From Paragordius varius (Eukaryota > Nematomorpha): DNA of 64,000 nucleotides. The translations under genes and the position numbers were made by a program. This document shows positions 1 through 10,221 of the stretch, one piece after another. Location of the stretch: the NCBI GenBank assembly GCA_964247055.1, contig OZ176060.1:1-64000 (forward strand), in the 5' to 3' direction. The notes below the pieces were generated by a model. The model had not been told where the DNA came from. It searched no databases and saw only the letters and a program-made list of their open reading frames with translations. Within the stretch, counting starts at the first letter, position 1. The number at the start of each line of letters is the position of its first letter.

Positions 1-155
1 CCCTACCCTAACCCTAACCCTAACCCTAACCCTAACCCTAACCCTAACCCTAACCCTAACCCTAACCCTAACCCTACCCTAACCCTAACCCTAACCCTAA
101 CCCTAACCCTAACCCTAACCCTAACCCTAACCCTAACCCCTAACCCTAACCCCAA
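1..155. repeat. Outermost telomere segment with irregular units
   Basis: Four units deviate from CCCTAA: CCCTA at 1-5 and again at 72-76 (one A lost), CCCCTAA at 137-143 (one C gained) and CCCCAA at 150-155 (T to C). All lie within the first 155 bases, at the very tip. Indels in short A or C runs at a contig end are typical of thin read coverage, so consensus error is the simplest reading. Genuine variant units cannot be excluded. Confidence 0.9.
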
Positions 156-3100
156 CCCTAACCCTAACCCTAACCCTAACCCTAACCCTAACCCTAACCC
201 TAACCCTAACCCTAACCCTAACCCTAACCCTAACCCTAACCCTAACCCTAACCCTAACCCTAACCCTAACCCTAACCCTAACCCTAACCCTAACCCTAAC
301 CCTAACCCTAACCCTAACCCTAACCCTAACCCTAACCCTAACCCTAACCCTAACCCTAACCCTAACCCTAACCCTAACCCTAACCCTAACCCTAACCCTA
401 ACCCTAACCCTAACCCTAACCCTAACCCTAACCCTAACCCTAACCCTAACCCTAACCCTAACCCTAACCCTAACCCTAACCCTAACCCTAACCCTAACCC
501 TAACCCTAACCCTAACCCTAACCCTAACCCTAACCCTAACCCTAACCCTAACCCTAACCCTAACCCTAACCCTAACCCTAACCCTAACCCTAACCCTAAC
601 CCTAACCCTAACCCTAACCCTAACCCTAACCCTAACCCTAACCCTAACCCTAACCCTAACCCTAACCCTAACCCTAACCCTAACCCTAACCCTAACCCTA
701 ACCCTAACCCTAACCCTAACCCTAACCCTAACCCTAACCCTAACCCTAACCCTAACCCTAACCCTAACCCTAACCCTAACCCTAACCCTAACCCTAACCC
801 TAACCCTAACCCTAACCCTAACCCTAACCCTAACCCTAACCCTAACCCTAACCCTAACCCTAACCCTAACCCTAACCCTAACCCTAACCCTAACCCTAAC
901 CCTAACCCTAACCCTAACCCTAACCCTAACCCTAACCCTAACCCTAACCCTAACCCTAACCCTAACCCTAACCCTAACCCTAACCCTAACCCTAACCCTA
1001 ACCCTAACCCTAACCCTAACCCTAACCCTAACCCTAACCCTAACCCTAACCCTAACCCTAACCCTAACCCTAACCCTAACCCTAACCCTAACCCTAACCC
1101 TAACCCTAACCCTAACCCTAACCCTAACCCTAACCCTAACCCTAACCCTAACCCTAACCCTAACCCTAACCCTAACCCTAACCCTAACCCTAACCCTAAC
1201 CCTAACCCTAACCCTAACCCTAACCCTAACCCTAACCCTAACCCTAACCCTAACCCTAACCCTAACCCTAACCCTAACCCTAACCCTAACCCTAACCCTA
1301 ACCCTAACCCTAACCCTAACCCTAACCCTAACCCTAACCCTAACCCTAACCCTAACCCTAACCCTAACCCTAACCCTAACCCTAACCCTAACCCTAACCC
1401 TAACCCTAACCCTAACCCTAACCCTAACCCTAACCCTAACCCTAACCCTAACCCTAACCCTAACCCTAACCCTAACCCTAACCCTAACCCTAACCCTAAC
1501 CCTAACCCTAACCCTAACCCTAACCCTAACCCTAACCCTAACCCTAACCCTAACCCTAACCCTAACCCTAACCCTAACCCTAACCCTAACCCTAACCCTA
1601 ACCCTAACCCTAACCCTAACCCTAACCCTAACCCTAACCCTAACCCTAACCCTAACCCTAACCCTAACCCTAACCCTAACCCTAACCCTAACCCTAACCC
1701 TAACCCTAACCCTAACCCTAACCCTAACCCTAACCCTAACCCTAACCCTAACCCTAACCCTAACCCTAACCCTAACCCTAACCCTAACCCTAACCCTAAC
1801 CCTAACCCTAACCCTAACCCTAACCCTAACCCTAACCCTAACCCTAACCCTAACCCTAACCCTAACCCTAACCCTAACCCTAACCCTAACCCTAACCCTA
1901 ACCCTAACCCTAACCCTAACCCTAACCCTAACCCTAACCCTAACCCTAACCCTAACCCTAACCCTAACCCTAACCCTAACCCTAACCCTAACCCTAACCC
2001 TAACCCTAACCCTAACCCTAACCCTAACCCTAACCCTAACCCTAACCCTAACCCTAACCCTAACCCTAACCCTAACCCTAACCCTAACCCTAACCCTAAC
2101 CCTAACCCTAACCCTAACCCTAACCCTAACCCTAACCCTAACCCTAACCCTAACCCTAACCCTAACCCTAACCCTAACCCTAACCCTAACCCTAACCCTA
2201 ACCCTAACCCTAACCCTAACCCTAACCCTAACCCTAACCCTAACCCTAACCCTAACCCTAACCCTAACCCTAACCCTAACCCTAACCCTAACCCTAACCC
2301 TAACCCTAACCCTAACCCTAACCCTAACCCTAACCCTAACCCTAACCCTAACCCTAACCCTAACCCTAACCCTAACCCTAACCCTAACCCTAACCCTAAC
2401 CCTAACCCTAACCCTAACCCTAACCCTAACCCTAACCCTAACCCTAACCCTAACCCTAACCCTAACCCTAACCCTAACCCTAACCCTAACCCTAACCCTA
2501 ACCCTAACCCTAACCCTAACCCTAACCCTAACCCTAACCCTAACCCTAACCCTAACCCTAACCCTAACCCTAACCCTAACCCTAACCCTAACCCTAACCC
2601 TAACCCTAACCCTAACCCTAACCCTAACCCTAACCCTAACCCTAACCCTAACCCTAACCCTAACCCTAACCCTAACCCTAACCCTAACCCTAACCCTAAC
2701 CCTAACCCTAACCCTAACCCTAACCCTAACCCTAACCCTAACCCTAACCCTAACCCTAACCCTAACCCTAACCCTAACCCTAACCCTAACCCTAACCCTA
2801 ACCCTAACCCTAACCCTAACCCTAACCCTAACCCTAACCCTAACCCTAACCCTAACCCTAACCCTAACCCTAACCCTAACCCTAACCCTAACCCTAACCC
2901 TAACCCTAACCCTAACCCTAACCCTAACCCTAACCCTAACCCTAACCCTAACCCTAACCCTAACCCTAACCCTAACCCTAACCCTAACCCTAACCCTAAC
3001 CCTAACCCTAACCCTAACCCTAACCCTAACCCTAACCCTAACCCTAACCCTAACCCTAACCCTAACCCTAACCCTAACCCTAACCCTAACCCTAACCCTA

Positions 3101-3599
3101 ACCCTAACCCTAACCCTAACCCTAACCCTAACCCTAACCCTAACCCTAACCCTAACCCTAACCCTAACCCTAACCCTAACCCTAACCCTAACCCTAACCC
3201 TAACCCTAACCCTAACCCTAACCCTAACCCTAACCCTAACCCTAACCCTAACCCTAACCCTAACCCTAACCCTAACCCTAACCCTAACCCTAACCCTAAC
3301 CCTAACCCTAACCCTAACCCTAACCCTAACCCTAACCCTAACCCTAACCCTAACCCTAACCCTAACCCTAACCCTAACCCTAACCCTAACCCTAACCCTA
3401 ACCCTAACCCTAACCCTAACCCTAACCCTAACCCTAACCCTAACCCTAACCCTAACCCTAACCCTAACCCTAACCCTAACCCTAACCCTAACCCTAACCC
3501 TAACCCTAACCCTAACCCTAACCCTAACCCTAACCCTAACCCTAACCCTAACCCTAACCCTAACCCTAACCCTAACCCTAACCCTAACCCTAACCCTAA
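156..3599. repeat. Uninterrupted perfect CCCTAA tract, 574 units
   Basis: The stretch is 3444 bases, exactly 574 hexamers, and I saw no substitution or indel when reading through it. In many species the telomere nearest the subtelomere carries variant repeats, so complete purity right up to the junction is notable. It would fit recent telomerase addition onto a broken satellite array, or consensus polishing that smoothed real variants. Confidence 0.93.
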
Positions 3600-3610
3600 T
3601 GAATTTAATA
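3594..3610. other. Telomere-satellite junction
   Basis: The last CCCTAA unit (3594-3599) is followed directly by TGAATTTAATA, which is satellite monomer position 81 onward. In intact monomers the bases before this point are ACAA, so the join shares two bases (AA) with the telomere unit. No spacer, degenerate telomere zone or other subtelomeric element intervenes. This is the structure left when a break inside the array is healed by new telomere, though recombination between ends could give the same result. Confidence 0.9.
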
Positions 3611-3736
3611 AAAAACGTTTTAATTTGGTTTATGATTCTTATTTGATTGTTGGGTCTATATGCAGGATTTTGAATATAATTTTACAACTAAAAACATTGG
3701 TCTTTTATTTGAGCTTCAATACGTATTCATCCTAAA
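3600..3736 (+). repeat. Truncated first monomer at the telomere
   Basis: These 137 bases correspond to monomer positions 81-217; the left 80 bases are missing and replaced by telomere. It carries the AAAAAACG form of the central segment and the ACATTGG form near the end, a combination common in the B monomers of the following 25 kb. Confidence 0.93.
3612..3621. repeat. 10-bp palindrome AAAACGTTTT (first copy)
   Basis: A perfect self-complementary decamer formed only in monomers with AAAAAACGTTTT in the central segment; the more frequent AAAATACGTTTT form breaks the symmetry. The two states recur throughout the array and mostly follow monomer type, with B and C monomers often carrying the palindrome and A monomers lacking it. 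Confidence 0.7.
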
Positions 3737-3953
3737 TTGATACTTGCTCGTCGCATTATTGATTATTTGGTTATATTTTGGATTCAACAATCTACCGTAA
3801 ATAATGCAATGTACAATGAATTTAATAAAATACGTTTTAATTTGGTTTATGATTCTTATTTGATTGTTGGGTCTATATGCAGGATTTTGAATATAATTTT
3901 ACAACTAAAAACATTGGTCTTTTATTTGAGCTTCAATACGTATTCATCCTAAA
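3737..3953 (+). repeat. Reference full-length monomer, type A (217 bp)
   Basis: This is the first complete unit and is taken as the numbering reference. Constant parts are TTGCTCGTCGCATTATTG near position 8, ACCGTAAATAATGCAATG near 58, ATGCAGGATTTTGAATA near 151, and the 10-bp palindrome AATACGTATT at 199-208. GCATTATT (17-24) and AATAATGC (64-71) form an 8-bp inverted repeat with a 39-bp loop. It has five CpG sites, more than the roughly 3.7 expected from its composition. Common alternatives across the array are AAACATTGG or AAAGATTGG near position 182, and GGATTC, GGATTG or GGATTT near position 45. A 71-codon frame opened by TTG spans it but is not considered coding. Confidence 0.95.
3935..3944. 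repeat. 10-bp palindrome AATACGTATT (first full copy)
   Basis: A perfect self-complementary decamer at monomer positions 199-208, present in almost every monomer. It is lost in the unit ending near 28409 and altered near 14708 and 22073. Perfect dyads are common in satellites and may be protein sites or simply chance features fixed by amplification. Confidence 0.75.
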
Positions 3954-4170
3954 TTGATACTTGCTAGTCGCATTATTGATTATTTGGTTATATTTTGGAT
4001 TCAACAATCTACCGTAAATAATGCAATGTACAATGAATTTAATAAAATACGTTTTAATTTGGTTTATGATTCTTATTTGATTGTTGGGTCTATATGCAGG
4101 ATTTTGAATATAATTTTACAACTAAAAAGATTGGTCTTTTATTTGAGCTTCAATACGTATTCATCCTAAA

Positions 4171-4374
4171 TTGATACTTGCTCGTCGCATTATTGATTAT
4201 TTGGTTATTTCCGTAAATAATGCAATGTTTAACACAATGAATTTAATAAAATACGTTTTAATTTGGTTTATGATTCTTATTTGATTGTTGGGTCTATATG
4301 CAGGATTTTGAATATAATTTTACAACTAAAAAGATTGGTCTTTTATTTGAGCTTCAATACGTATTCATCCTAAA
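4171..4374 (+). repeat. Monomer type B (204 bp), first copy
   Basis: Compared with type A, the segment between GGTTAT and CCGTAAAT is shortened so that TTTGGATTCAACAATCTA is nearly all lost, leaving GGTTATTTCCGTAAAT. ATGTACAATG is replaced by ATGTTTAACACAATG. The net change is minus 13 bp. Type B is the most frequent form between 4.2 and 28.1 kb and is absent beyond about 28.1 kb. A sub-variant has ACAACAAAAAAC in place of ACAACTAAAAAC. Confidence 0.92.
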
Positions 4375-4593
4375 TTGATACTTGCTCGTCGCATTATTGA
4401 TTATTTGGTTATATTTTGGATTGAACAATCTACCGTAAATAATGCAATGAACACAATGAATTTAATAAAAAACGTTTTAATTTGGTTTATGATTCTTATT
4501 TGATTGTTGGGTCTATATGCAGGATTTTGAATATAATTTTACAACTAAAAAGATTGGTCTTTTATTTGAGCTTCAATACGTATTCATCCTAAA
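4375..4593 (+). repeat. Monomer type C (219 bp), first copy
   Basis: This form has GGATTGAACAATC and ATGAACACAATG in place of ATGTACAATG, with AAAAAACG in the centre. Later copies without the GTC triplet are 216 bp. Type C is rare near the telomere and common from 34 kb inward. Confidence 0.85.
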
Positions 4594-4815
4594 TTGATAC
4601 TTGCTCGTCGCATTATTGATTATTTGGTTATATTTTGGATTCAACAATCTACCGTAAATAATGCAATGTTTAACACAATGAATTTAATAAAAAACGTTTT
4701 AATTTGGTTTATGATTATTATTTGATTGTTAGGTCTATATGCAGGATTTTGAATATAATTTTACAACTAAAAAGATTGGTCTTTTATTTGAGCTTCAATA
4801 CGTATTCATCCTAAA

Positions 4816-5164
4816 TTGATACTTGCTCGTCGCATTATTGATTATTTGGTTATATTTTGGATTGAACAATCTACCGTAAGTAATGCAATGTTTAACACAA
4901 TGAATTTAATAAAATACGTTTAAATTTGGTTAATGATTCTTATTTGATTGTTAGGTCTATATGCAGGATTTTGAATATTGGTTATATTTTGGATTCAACA
5001 ATCTACCGTAAATAATGCAATGTACAATGAATTTAATAAAATACGTTTTAATTTGGTTTATGATTCTTATTTGATTGTTGGGTCTATATGCAGGATTTTG
5101 AATATAATTTTACAACTAAAAACATTGGTCTTTTATTTGAGCTTCAATACGTATTCATCCTAAA
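4816..5164 (+). repeat. Chimeric double monomer type D, copy 1 (349 bp)
   Basis: A monomer with GGATTGAACAATC, ACCGTAAGTAATG, TTTAAATTTGGTTAATG and GTTAGGTC runs to GATTTTGAATAT and then jumps straight to TTGGTTATATTTTGG of the next unit at 4978. The tail of the first monomer and the first 30 bases of the second are missing. The same joint with the same linked substitutions occurs seven times in the window, so it arose once and was then amplified. Confidence 0.9.
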
Positions 5165-5585
5165 TTGATACTTGCTCGTCGCATTATTGATTATTTGGTT
5201 ATATTTTGGATTTAACAATCTACCGTAAATAAAGCAATGTACAATGAATTTAATAAAATACGTTTTAATTTGGTTTATGATTCTTATTTGATTGTTGGGT
5301 CTATATGCAGGATTTTGAATATAATTTTACAACTAAAAAGATTGGTCTTTTATTTGAGCTTCAATACGTATTCATCCTAAATTGATACTTGCTCGTCGCA
5401 TTATTGATTATTTGGTTATTTCCGTAAATAATGCAATGTTTAACACAATGAATTTAATAAAAAACGTTTTAATTTGGTTTATGATTCTTATTTGATTGTT
5501 GGGTCTATATGCAGGATTTTGAATATAATTTTACAACTAAAAACATTGGTCTTTTATTTGAGCTTCAATACGTATTCATCCTAAA

Positions 5586-5799
5586 TTGATACTTGCTCGT
5601 CGCATTATTGATTATTTGGTTATATTTTGGATTCAACAATCTACCGTAAATAATGCAATGTACAATGAATTTAATAAAATACGTTTTAATTTGGTTTATG
5701 ATTCTTATTTGATTGTTGGTATATGCAGGATTTTGAATATAATTTTACAACTAAAAACATTGGTCTTTTATTTGAGCTTCAATACGTATTCATCCTAAA
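5586..5799 (+). repeat. Monomer type A' (214 bp), first copy
   Basis: Identical in layout to type A except that GTTGGGTCTATATG reads GTTGGTATATG, a loss of three bases. The triplet loss is rare near the telomere but becomes frequent from about 24 kb inward and combines with several other forms, so it has spread between monomer types. Confidence 0.9.
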
Positions 5800-6832
5800 T
5801 TGATACTTGCTCGTCGCATTATTGATTATTTGGTTATATTTTGGATTCAACAATCTACCGTAAATAATGCAATGTACAATGAATTTAATAAAATACGTTT
5901 TAATTTGATTTATGATTCTTATTTGATTGTTGGGTCTATATGCAGGATTTTGAATATAATTTTACAACTAAAAAGATTGGTCTTTTATTTGAGCTTCAAT
6001 ACGTATTCATCCTAAATTGATACTTGCTCGTCGCATTATTGATTATTTGGTTATTTCCGTAAATAATGCAATGTTTAACACAATGAATTTAATAAAATAC
6101 GTTTTAATTTGGTTTATGATTCTTATTTGATTGTTGGGTCTATATGCAGGATTTTGAATATAATTTTACAACTAAAAAGATTGGTCTTTTATTTGAGCTT
6201 CAATACGTATTCATCCTAAATTGATACTTGCTCGTCGCATTATTGATTATTTGGTTATTTCCGTAAATAATGCAATGTTTGACACAATGAATTTAATAAA
6301 ATACGTTTTAATTTGGTTTATGATTCTTATTTGATTGTTGGGTCTATATGCAGGATTTTGAATATAATTTTACAACAAAAAACATTGGTCTTTTATTTGA
6401 GCTTCAATACGTATTCATCCTAAATTGATACTTGCTCGTCGCATTATTGATTATTTGGTTATTTCCGTAAATAATGCAATGTTTAACACAATGAATTTAA
6501 TAAAATACGTTTTAATTTGGTTTATGATTCTTATTTGATTGTTGGGTCTATATGCAGGATTTTGAATATAATTTTACAACTAAAAAGATTGGTCTTTTAT
6601 TTGAGCTTCAATACGTATTCATCCTAAATTGATACTTGCTCGTCGCATTATTGATTATTTGGTTATTTCCGTAAATAATGCAATGTTTAACACAATGAAT
6701 TTAATAAAAAACGTTTTAATTTGGTTTATGATTCTTATTTGATTGTTGGGTCTATATGCAGGATTTTGAATATAATTTTACAACTAAAAACATTGGTCTT
6801 TTATTTGAGCTTCAATACGTATTCATCCTAAA

Positions 6833-7181
6833 TTGATACTTGCTCGTCGCATTATTGATTATTTGGTTATATTTTGGATTGAACAATCTACCGTAAGTAA
6901 TGCAATGTTTAACACAATGAATTTAATAAAATACGTTTAAATTTGGTTAATGATTCTTATTTGATTGTTAGGTCTATATGCAGGATTTTGAATATTGGTT
7001 ATATTTTGGATTCAACAATCTACCGTAAATAATGCAATGTACAATGAATTTAATAAAATACGTTTTAATTTGGTTTATGATTCTTATTTGATTGTTGGGT
7101 CTATATGCAGGATTTTGAATATAATTTTACAACTAAAAACATTGGTCTTTTATTTGAGCTTCAATACGTATTCATCCTAAA
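6833..7181 (+). repeat. Type D chimeric double monomer, copy 2
   Basis: Same joint (at 6994/6995) and same diagnostic GTAAGTAATG and GTTAGGTC. It lies 2017 bp after copy 1 and is followed, like copy 1, by a monomer with AATAAAGCAATG. Confidence 0.9.
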
Positions 7182-9872
7182 TTGATACTTGCTCGTCGCA
7201 TTATTGATTATTTGGTTATATTTTGGATTTAACAATCTACCGTAAATAAAGCAATGTACAATGAATTTAATAAAATACGTTTTAATTTGGTTTATGATTC
7301 TTATTTGATTGTTGGGTCTATATGCAGGATTTTGAATATAATTTTACAACTAAAAAGATTGGTCTTTTATTTGAGCTTCAATACGTATTCATCCTAAATT
7401 GATACTTGCTCGTCGCATTATTGATTATTTGGTTATTTCCGTAAATAATGCAATGTTTAACACAATGAATTTAATAAAAAACGTTTTAATTTGGTTTATG
7501 ATTCTTATTTGATTGTTGGGTCTATATGCAGGATTTTGAATATAAGTTTACAACTGAAAACATTGGTCTTTTATTTGAGCTTCAATACGTATTCATCCTA
7601 AATTGATACTTGCTCGTCGCATTATTGATTATTTGGTTATATTTTGGATTCAACAATCTACCGTAAATAATGCAATGTACAATGAATTTAATAAAATACG
7701 TTTTAATTTGGTTTATGATTCTTATTTGATTGTTGGGTCTATATGCAGGATTTTGAATATAATTTTACAACTAAAAAGATTGGTCTTTTATTTGAGCTTC
7801 AATACGTATTCATCCTAAATTGATACTTGCTCGTCGCATTATTGATTATTTGGTTATTTCCGTAAATAATGCAATGTTTAACACAATGAATTTAATAAAA
7901 TACGTTTTAATTTGGTTTATGATTCTTATTTGATTGTTGGGTCTATATGCAGGATTTTGAATATAATTTTACAACTAAAAAGATTGGTCTTTTATTTGAG
8001 CTTCAATACGTATTCATCCTAAATTGATACTTGCTCGTCGCATTATTGATTATTTGGTTATTTCCGTAAATAATGCAATGTTTAACACAATGAATTTAAT
8101 AAAATACGTTTTAATTTGGTTTATGATTCTTATTTGATTGTTGGGTCTATATGCAGGATTTTGAATATAATTTTACAACAAAAAACATTGGTCTTTTATT
8201 TGAGCTTCAATACGTATTCATCCTAAATTGATACTTGCTCGTCGCATTATTGATTATTTGGTTATTTCCGTAAATAATGCAATGTTTAACACAATGAATT
8301 TAATAAAATACGTTTTAATTTGGTTTATGATTCTTATTTGATTGTTGGGTCTATATGCAGGATTTTGAATATAATTTTACAACTAAAAAGATTGGTCTTT
8401 TATTTGAGCTTCAATACGTATTCATCCTAAATTGATACTTGCTCGTCGCATTATTGATTATTTGGTTATTTCCGTAAATAATGCAATGTTTAACACAATG
8501 AATTTAATAAAAAACGTTTTAATTTGGTTTATGATTCTTATTTGATTGTTGGGTCTATATGCAGGATTTTGAATATAATTTTACAACTAAAAAGATTGGT
8601 CTTTTATTTGAGCTTCAATACGTATTCATCCTAAATTGATACTTGCTCGTCGCATTATTGATTATTTGGTTATTTCCGTAAATAATGCAATGTTTAACAC
8701 AATGAATTTAATAAAATACGTTTTAATTTGGTTTATGATTCTTATTTGATTGTTGGGTCTATATGCAGGATTTTGAATATAATTTTACAACTAAAAAGAT
8801 TGGTCTTTTATTTGAGCTTCAATACGTATTCATCCTAAATTGATACTTGCTCGTCGCATTATTGATTATTTGGTTATTTCCGTAAATAATGCAATGTTTA
8901 ACACAATGAATTTAATAAAATACGTTTTAATTTGGTTTATGATTCTTATTTGATTGTTGGGTCTATATGCAGGATTTTGAATATAATTTTACAACAAAAA
9001 ACATTGGTCTTTTATTTGAGCTTCAATACGTATTCATCCTAAATTGATACTTGCTCGTCGCATTATTGATTATTTGGTTATTTCCGTAAATAATGCAATG
9101 TTTAACACAATGAATTTAATAAAATACGTTTTAATTTGGTTTATGATTCTTATTTGATTGTTGGGTCTATATGCAGGATTTTGAATATAATTTTACAACT
9201 AAAAAGATTGGTCTTTTATTTGAGCTTCAATACGTATTCATCCTAAATTGATACTTGCTCGTCGCATTATTGATTATTTGGTTATTTCCGTAAATAATGC
9301 AATGTTTAACACAATGAATTTAATAAAAAACGTTTTAATTTGGTTTATGATTCTTATTTGATTGTTGGGTCTATATGCAGGATTTTGAATATAATTTTAC
9401 AACTAAAAACATTGGTCTTTTATTTGAGCTTCAATACGTATTCATCCTAAATTGATACTTGCTCGTCGCATTATTGATTATTTGGTTATATTTTGGATTC
9501 AACAATCTACCGTAAATAATGCAATGTACAATGAATTTAATAAAATACGTTTTAATTTGGTTTATGATTCTTATTTGATTGTTGGGTCTATATGCAGGAT
9601 TTTGAATATAATTTTACAACTAAAAACATTGGTCTTTTATTTGAGCTTCAATACGTATTCATCCTAAATTGATACTTGCTCGTCGCATTATTGATTATTT
9701 GGTTATTTCCGTAAATAATGCAATGTTTAACACAATGAATTTAATAAAAAACGTTTTAATTTGGTTTATGATTCTTATTTGATTGTTGGGTCTATATGCA
9801 GGATTTTGAATATAATTTTACAACTAAAAACATTGGTCTTTTATTTGAGCTTCAATACGTATTCATCCTAAA

Positions 9873-10221
9873 TTGATACTTGCTCGTCGCATTATTGATT
9901 ATTTGGTTATATTTTGGATTGAACAATCTACCGTAAGTAATGCAATGTTTAACACAATGAATTTAATAAAATACGTTTAAATTTGGTTAATGATTCTTAT
10001 TTGATTGTTAGGTCTATATGCAGGATTTTGAATATTGGTTATATTTTGGATTCAACAATCTACCGTAAATAATGCAATGTACAATGAATTTAATAAAATA
10101 CGTTTTAATTTGGTTTATGATTCTTATTTGATTGTTGGGTCTATATGCAGGATTTTGAATATAATTTTACAACTAAAAACATTGGTCTTTTATTTGAGCT
10201 TCAATACGTATTCATCCTAAA
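9873..10221 (+). repeat. Type D chimeric double monomer, copy 3
   Basis: Joint at 10034/10035. It is part of the 5.7-kb block that is repeated 7365 bp further right. Here a B monomer separates it from the AATAAAGCAATG monomer. Confidence 0.9.

Larger units (their letters stand above)
1..3599. repeat. Telomere, (CCCTAA)n C-rich strand, left chromosome end
   Basis: The tract consists of CCCTAA hexamers on the + strand (TTAGGG on the complement), beginning at base 1 and running without other sequence to 3599. The C-rich strand reads away from the sequence end, which is the orientation expected of a left chromosome end rather than an internal telomeric tract. Length is at least 3.6 kb, or about 600 units. 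TTAGGG repeats are made by telomerase from its RNA template and are bound by shelterin-type proteins in animals. That role is family knowledge and nothing in the window encodes it. True length may exceed this because the assembly stops here. Confidence 0.98.

Noticed and set aside
1-3599. Internal telomeric tract from a chromosome fusion
   Set aside because: The tract starts at the first base, keeps one orientation, and has satellite only on its inner side. A fusion would show inverted repeats or sequence on both sides.
3737-3952. Repeated 71-residue open frame (and 60-72-residue versions) in many type-A monomers
   Set aside because: It needs a TTG start, is limited by the monomer itself, vanishes in B, D and E units, changes with every small indel, and shows no domain or signal. 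It is a by-product of a 217-bp unit with few stops in one frame.
3737-3953. CENP-B-box-like motif that would mark a centromeric satellite
   Set aside because: No match to the TTCG....A..CGGG pattern in the monomer on either strand, and the array adjoins a telomere.
3737-3953. Internal dimer structure (two diverged halves of about 108 bp)
   Set aside because: GATTATTTGGTTATATTTTGG and GATTCTTATTTGATTGTTGG look alike, but the resemblance rests on T-rich low complexity and does not extend to the rest of the halves.
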